NCBI GenBank assembly: GCA_016711805.1
Contig: JADJSH010000015.1
Span: 60,627 to 124,626, forward strand
DNA length: 64,000 nt
Reading direction: 5' to 3'
Source of the DNA: Bacteroidota bacterium
GTDB taxonomy: Bacteria; Bacteroidota; Bacteroidia; B-17B0; Aurantibacillaceae
Shown here: piece after piece, positions 62,122 through 64,000 of the stretch
How the letters are laid out: each line of letters begins with the position of its first letter
How positions within the stretch are numbered: position 1 is the stretch's first letter
Translations under genes and position numbers: made by a program
The notes under the pieces: model-generated
Told to the model about the DNA's origin: nothing
The model's input: the letters and a program-made list of their open reading frames with translations, nothing else
Database searches by the model: none

Positions 62122-62884
62122 TTAGTTTTGTTTAAATGCATTCCAGCCTTGCGCCTGAATAGGGTGCGAGGTTCCAGCTTTAGCAATTAAGTTAATTCCA
62201 CTGGCTTTTGGTGTCATGTGTCCAATAATGGTAAAATCTGGTAAGTGTTTTATTTTATCATAATCCGCCATCGAAATGGTAAATAACAATTCGTAATCTT
62301 CGCCGCCACTTAGTGCGCAAACCGTTGGGTCTAAATTAAACTCACGAGCGGTATCAAATGTTTGTGGGTCTAAAGGAATTTTTTCTTCATACAATTCACA
62401 ACCCAATTCGCTTTGTGTGCAAAGGTGCATTAATTCTGAAGCTAAGCCATCACTTACATCAATCATGCTCGTTGGTTTAATGTACTGGGCTTTTAGGCAT
62501 TCAACAATATCTACACGCGCTTCTGGTTTCAACTGACGCCTAAAATATAATCACTACCTACTAAATCAGGTTGTACATTTGGGTTATCTTTAAATACAAA
62601 TTTCTCTAAAATTTGGAACCCATGTAAGCGCCACCTAAGTCACCACTTACGCATAATAAATTTTTTTCTTTTGTATCATTACGGTACACAATATCTTCTT
62701 TATTAGCTTCGCCAATTACGGTTACACTAATTACTAAACCACTTGTTGTTGAAGTGGTATCTCCGCCAACTAAATCAACGTTGTATTTGTTACATGCAAA
62801 AATCATCCCTGCATATAATTCTTCTAGTGCTTCTACCGAAAACGGTTGAGGCTGCAATGCTAACAGTTACTTGCTTTGGCGTGC
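62122..62884 (-). pseudogene. thiL: Thiamine-monophosphate kinase ThiL, C-terminal part, several frameshifts
   Basis: The sequence codes the C-terminal two thirds of ThiL, which phosphorylates thiamine monophosphate to the diphosphate. Visible motifs are ALEELYAGM, VDLVGGDTTST, MIDVSDGLASEL and LSGGEDYELLF. At least four single-base deletions (near 62527, 62618, and two near 62845) split the frame. The N-terminal part (about 110-120 residues, with the ATP/Mg site) is absent; homology starts at ATPKQVTVSIAAS near 62884, joined directly to an aldehyde dehydrogenase. Deletion or misassembly are both possible. Confidence 0.75.
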
Positions 62885-64000
62885 ACCTGATGATTTAACG
62901 CCACCAAATGGAGTACGTAAATCGCGTAATAACCAACAATTAATCCAAACGATACCTGTATGCAAATCCATTGCCATGCGGTTGGCGCGTGTAATGTCTT
63001 GTGTCCATAATACAGATGCTAATCCGTATTGAGTTGAGTTAGCATATTTCAACACTTCTTCTTCTGTATCAAAAGGCATAATAGTAACAACTGGTCCAAA
63101 AATTTCTTCTTGGTTAGTACGACAGTCATAAGATAAATTTTCGATGATGGTTGGTTCTAAATAATAACCATTTTCAAATTCACCACCAACGGTTGCTTGT
63201 TTCGCCGCATACTTTTCCGCCTTCTTGTTTTGCTAATCCCATGATAAAACTTTTTCGTGAGGTTTAGAAACCACAGCACCAATTTTTGTTTTTTCATCTA
63301 ACGGAGCGCCAACAGTTAGCTTTTGAGTTTTAGCTACGAAGTCGGTTTTAAATTTTTCGTAAATAGAACGCTCCACAAATATTCTCGAACCACATAAGCA
63401 AATTTGTCCTTGATTGGCAAACGACGATAGCATCGTTGTAGAAAGCATTTTATCGTAATCGCAATCAGCAAAAAACATTAGGATTTTTACCACCAAGTTC
63501 TAGTGACTTAATATATTTAAACATAGGGCGGCATTACTGCAATGCTTGCGCCTGTTTTGGTTCCGCCTGTAAATGAAATTAAAGGCACATCTGTACCACT
63601 TACAATCGCATTACCAACTTTATGTCCGTAACCATGAACAATATTTAAAACTCCTTTGGTAAACTTGCTTTGATGCAAAATTTCAGAAAGTAAGTAAGCC
63701 GTCATTGGTGTAATTTCAGATGGTTTGCAACTACGGTACAACCAGCAGGTGCTAAAGCCGGTGCAACTTTCCAAGAGAATAAATACAAGGGTAATTCCAA
63801 GGAGAAATGCAGCCCGCAACACCAACAGGTTGACGCAAAGCATAATTAATAGCGGTATCTTCCATGCTATGCGCAGAGCAGCATAGTGCAAAATGCCCGT
63901 TCCATAGAAATGAAAGTTAGCAGCCGTCTCTGGTATATCCACGATTTAGCTAAGTGTAAAGGTTTTCCGTTATCTAAGCTTTCTGCTTTTGCTAATTCAT
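62867..64000 (-). pseudogene. Aldehyde dehydrogenase (aminomuconate-semialdehyde-type), frameshifted and cut by window edge
   Basis: Fragments in several frames give AESLDNGKPLHLAK, KPSEITPMTAYLLSEI, VPLISFTGGTKTG, the catalytic NQGQICLCGSRIFVE, PTIIENLSYDCRTN, EEIFGPVVTIMPF and RTPFGGVKSSG. This is a normal ALDH order, and many small indels break it. It runs off the right edge at the 5' end. The C-terminal ~30 residues are missing: the sequence after VKSSG is thiL sequence, and the stop at 62867 is read from that. Together with the RidA gene it resembles the 2-aminomuconate-semialdehyde step of kynurenine breakdown. Confidence 0.72.

Overview
This window looks like a piece of a low-GC Bacteroidota genome, probably from the Flavobacteriales/Sphingobacteriales side of the phylum. 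The evidence is several proteins ending in type IX secretion (T9SS) sorting domains, a PorP/SprF-family protein, a SprB-repeat adhesin with a gliding-motility-type C-terminus, DUF5686 and DUF2490 outer-membrane proteins, and weak use of Shine-Dalgarno sites. A few TAnnTTTG -7-like boxes sit upstream of genes. No rRNA, tRNA, CRISPR array, transposase or phage gene is visible. Apart from poly-G tracts and short intergenic dyads, the DNA is almost fully coding.

Layout. 1-8.5 kb: the end of one secreted adhesin, a 2117-residue paralog carrying twelve SprB-like repeats, and its PorP/SprF partner. 8.5-24 kb: small metabolic and housekeeping genes (P-loop kinase, YkgJ-type cysteine protein, truB, ribBA, Nudix hydrolase, flavin reductase, CrtI-like oxidoreductase), two secreted T9SS proteins, a DUF5686 outer-membrane protein, lptB and an Nramp-UspA fusion. 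24-33 kb: glycosyltransferase, a Cas4-like/DEDD nuclease, an Omp85 protein, a double D-Ala-D-Ala ligase, a small unknown gene, a polyprenyl synthetase and a MORN lipoprotein. 33-44 kb: two paralogous helical proteins of unknown function, a secreted M1 peptidase, pabB, two secreted structural proteins and hemH. 44-50 kb: dxr, rseP, a conserved unknown, an OmpA-type lipoprotein, a DUF1294 protein and slyD. 50-58 kb: an ALDH7-type dehydrogenase, DUF2490 and TerC genes, and a compact same-strand cluster of SRPBCC, DUF1801, YjbR and VOC proteins facing a GlxA-type regulator. 58-64 kb: an esterase, an extradiol dioxygenase, another VOC protein, an endonuclease/phosphatase, a RidA protein, a lipoprotein, thiL and a second aldehyde dehydrogenase.

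How genes work together. Envelope biogenesis is prominent: LptB, Omp85, DUF5686, OmpA lipoprotein, RseP, D-Ala-D-Ala ligase and polyprenyl synthetase. So is the T9SS secretome. The RidA and aldehyde dehydrogenase genes near the right edge resemble the 2-aminomuconate steps of kynurenine breakdown.

Quality. Single-base frameshifts in homopolymers break genes at 33.28, 52.6 and 61.14 kb, and become dense from 61.5 kb to the right edge. There, ALDH sequence also runs directly into the middle of thiL near 62,885. I read most of this as sequencing or assembly error, not gene decay, but this cannot be settled from the sequence. The observations I find most interesting are a foreign-looking domain set inside one SprB repeat, paralogous adhesin ectodomains carrying two different T9SS sorting signals, the tandem D-Ala-D-Ala ligase with complementary motif changes, two DUF1801 fusions in one cluster that both keep a Met at the junction, and several families of dispersed inverted repeats.
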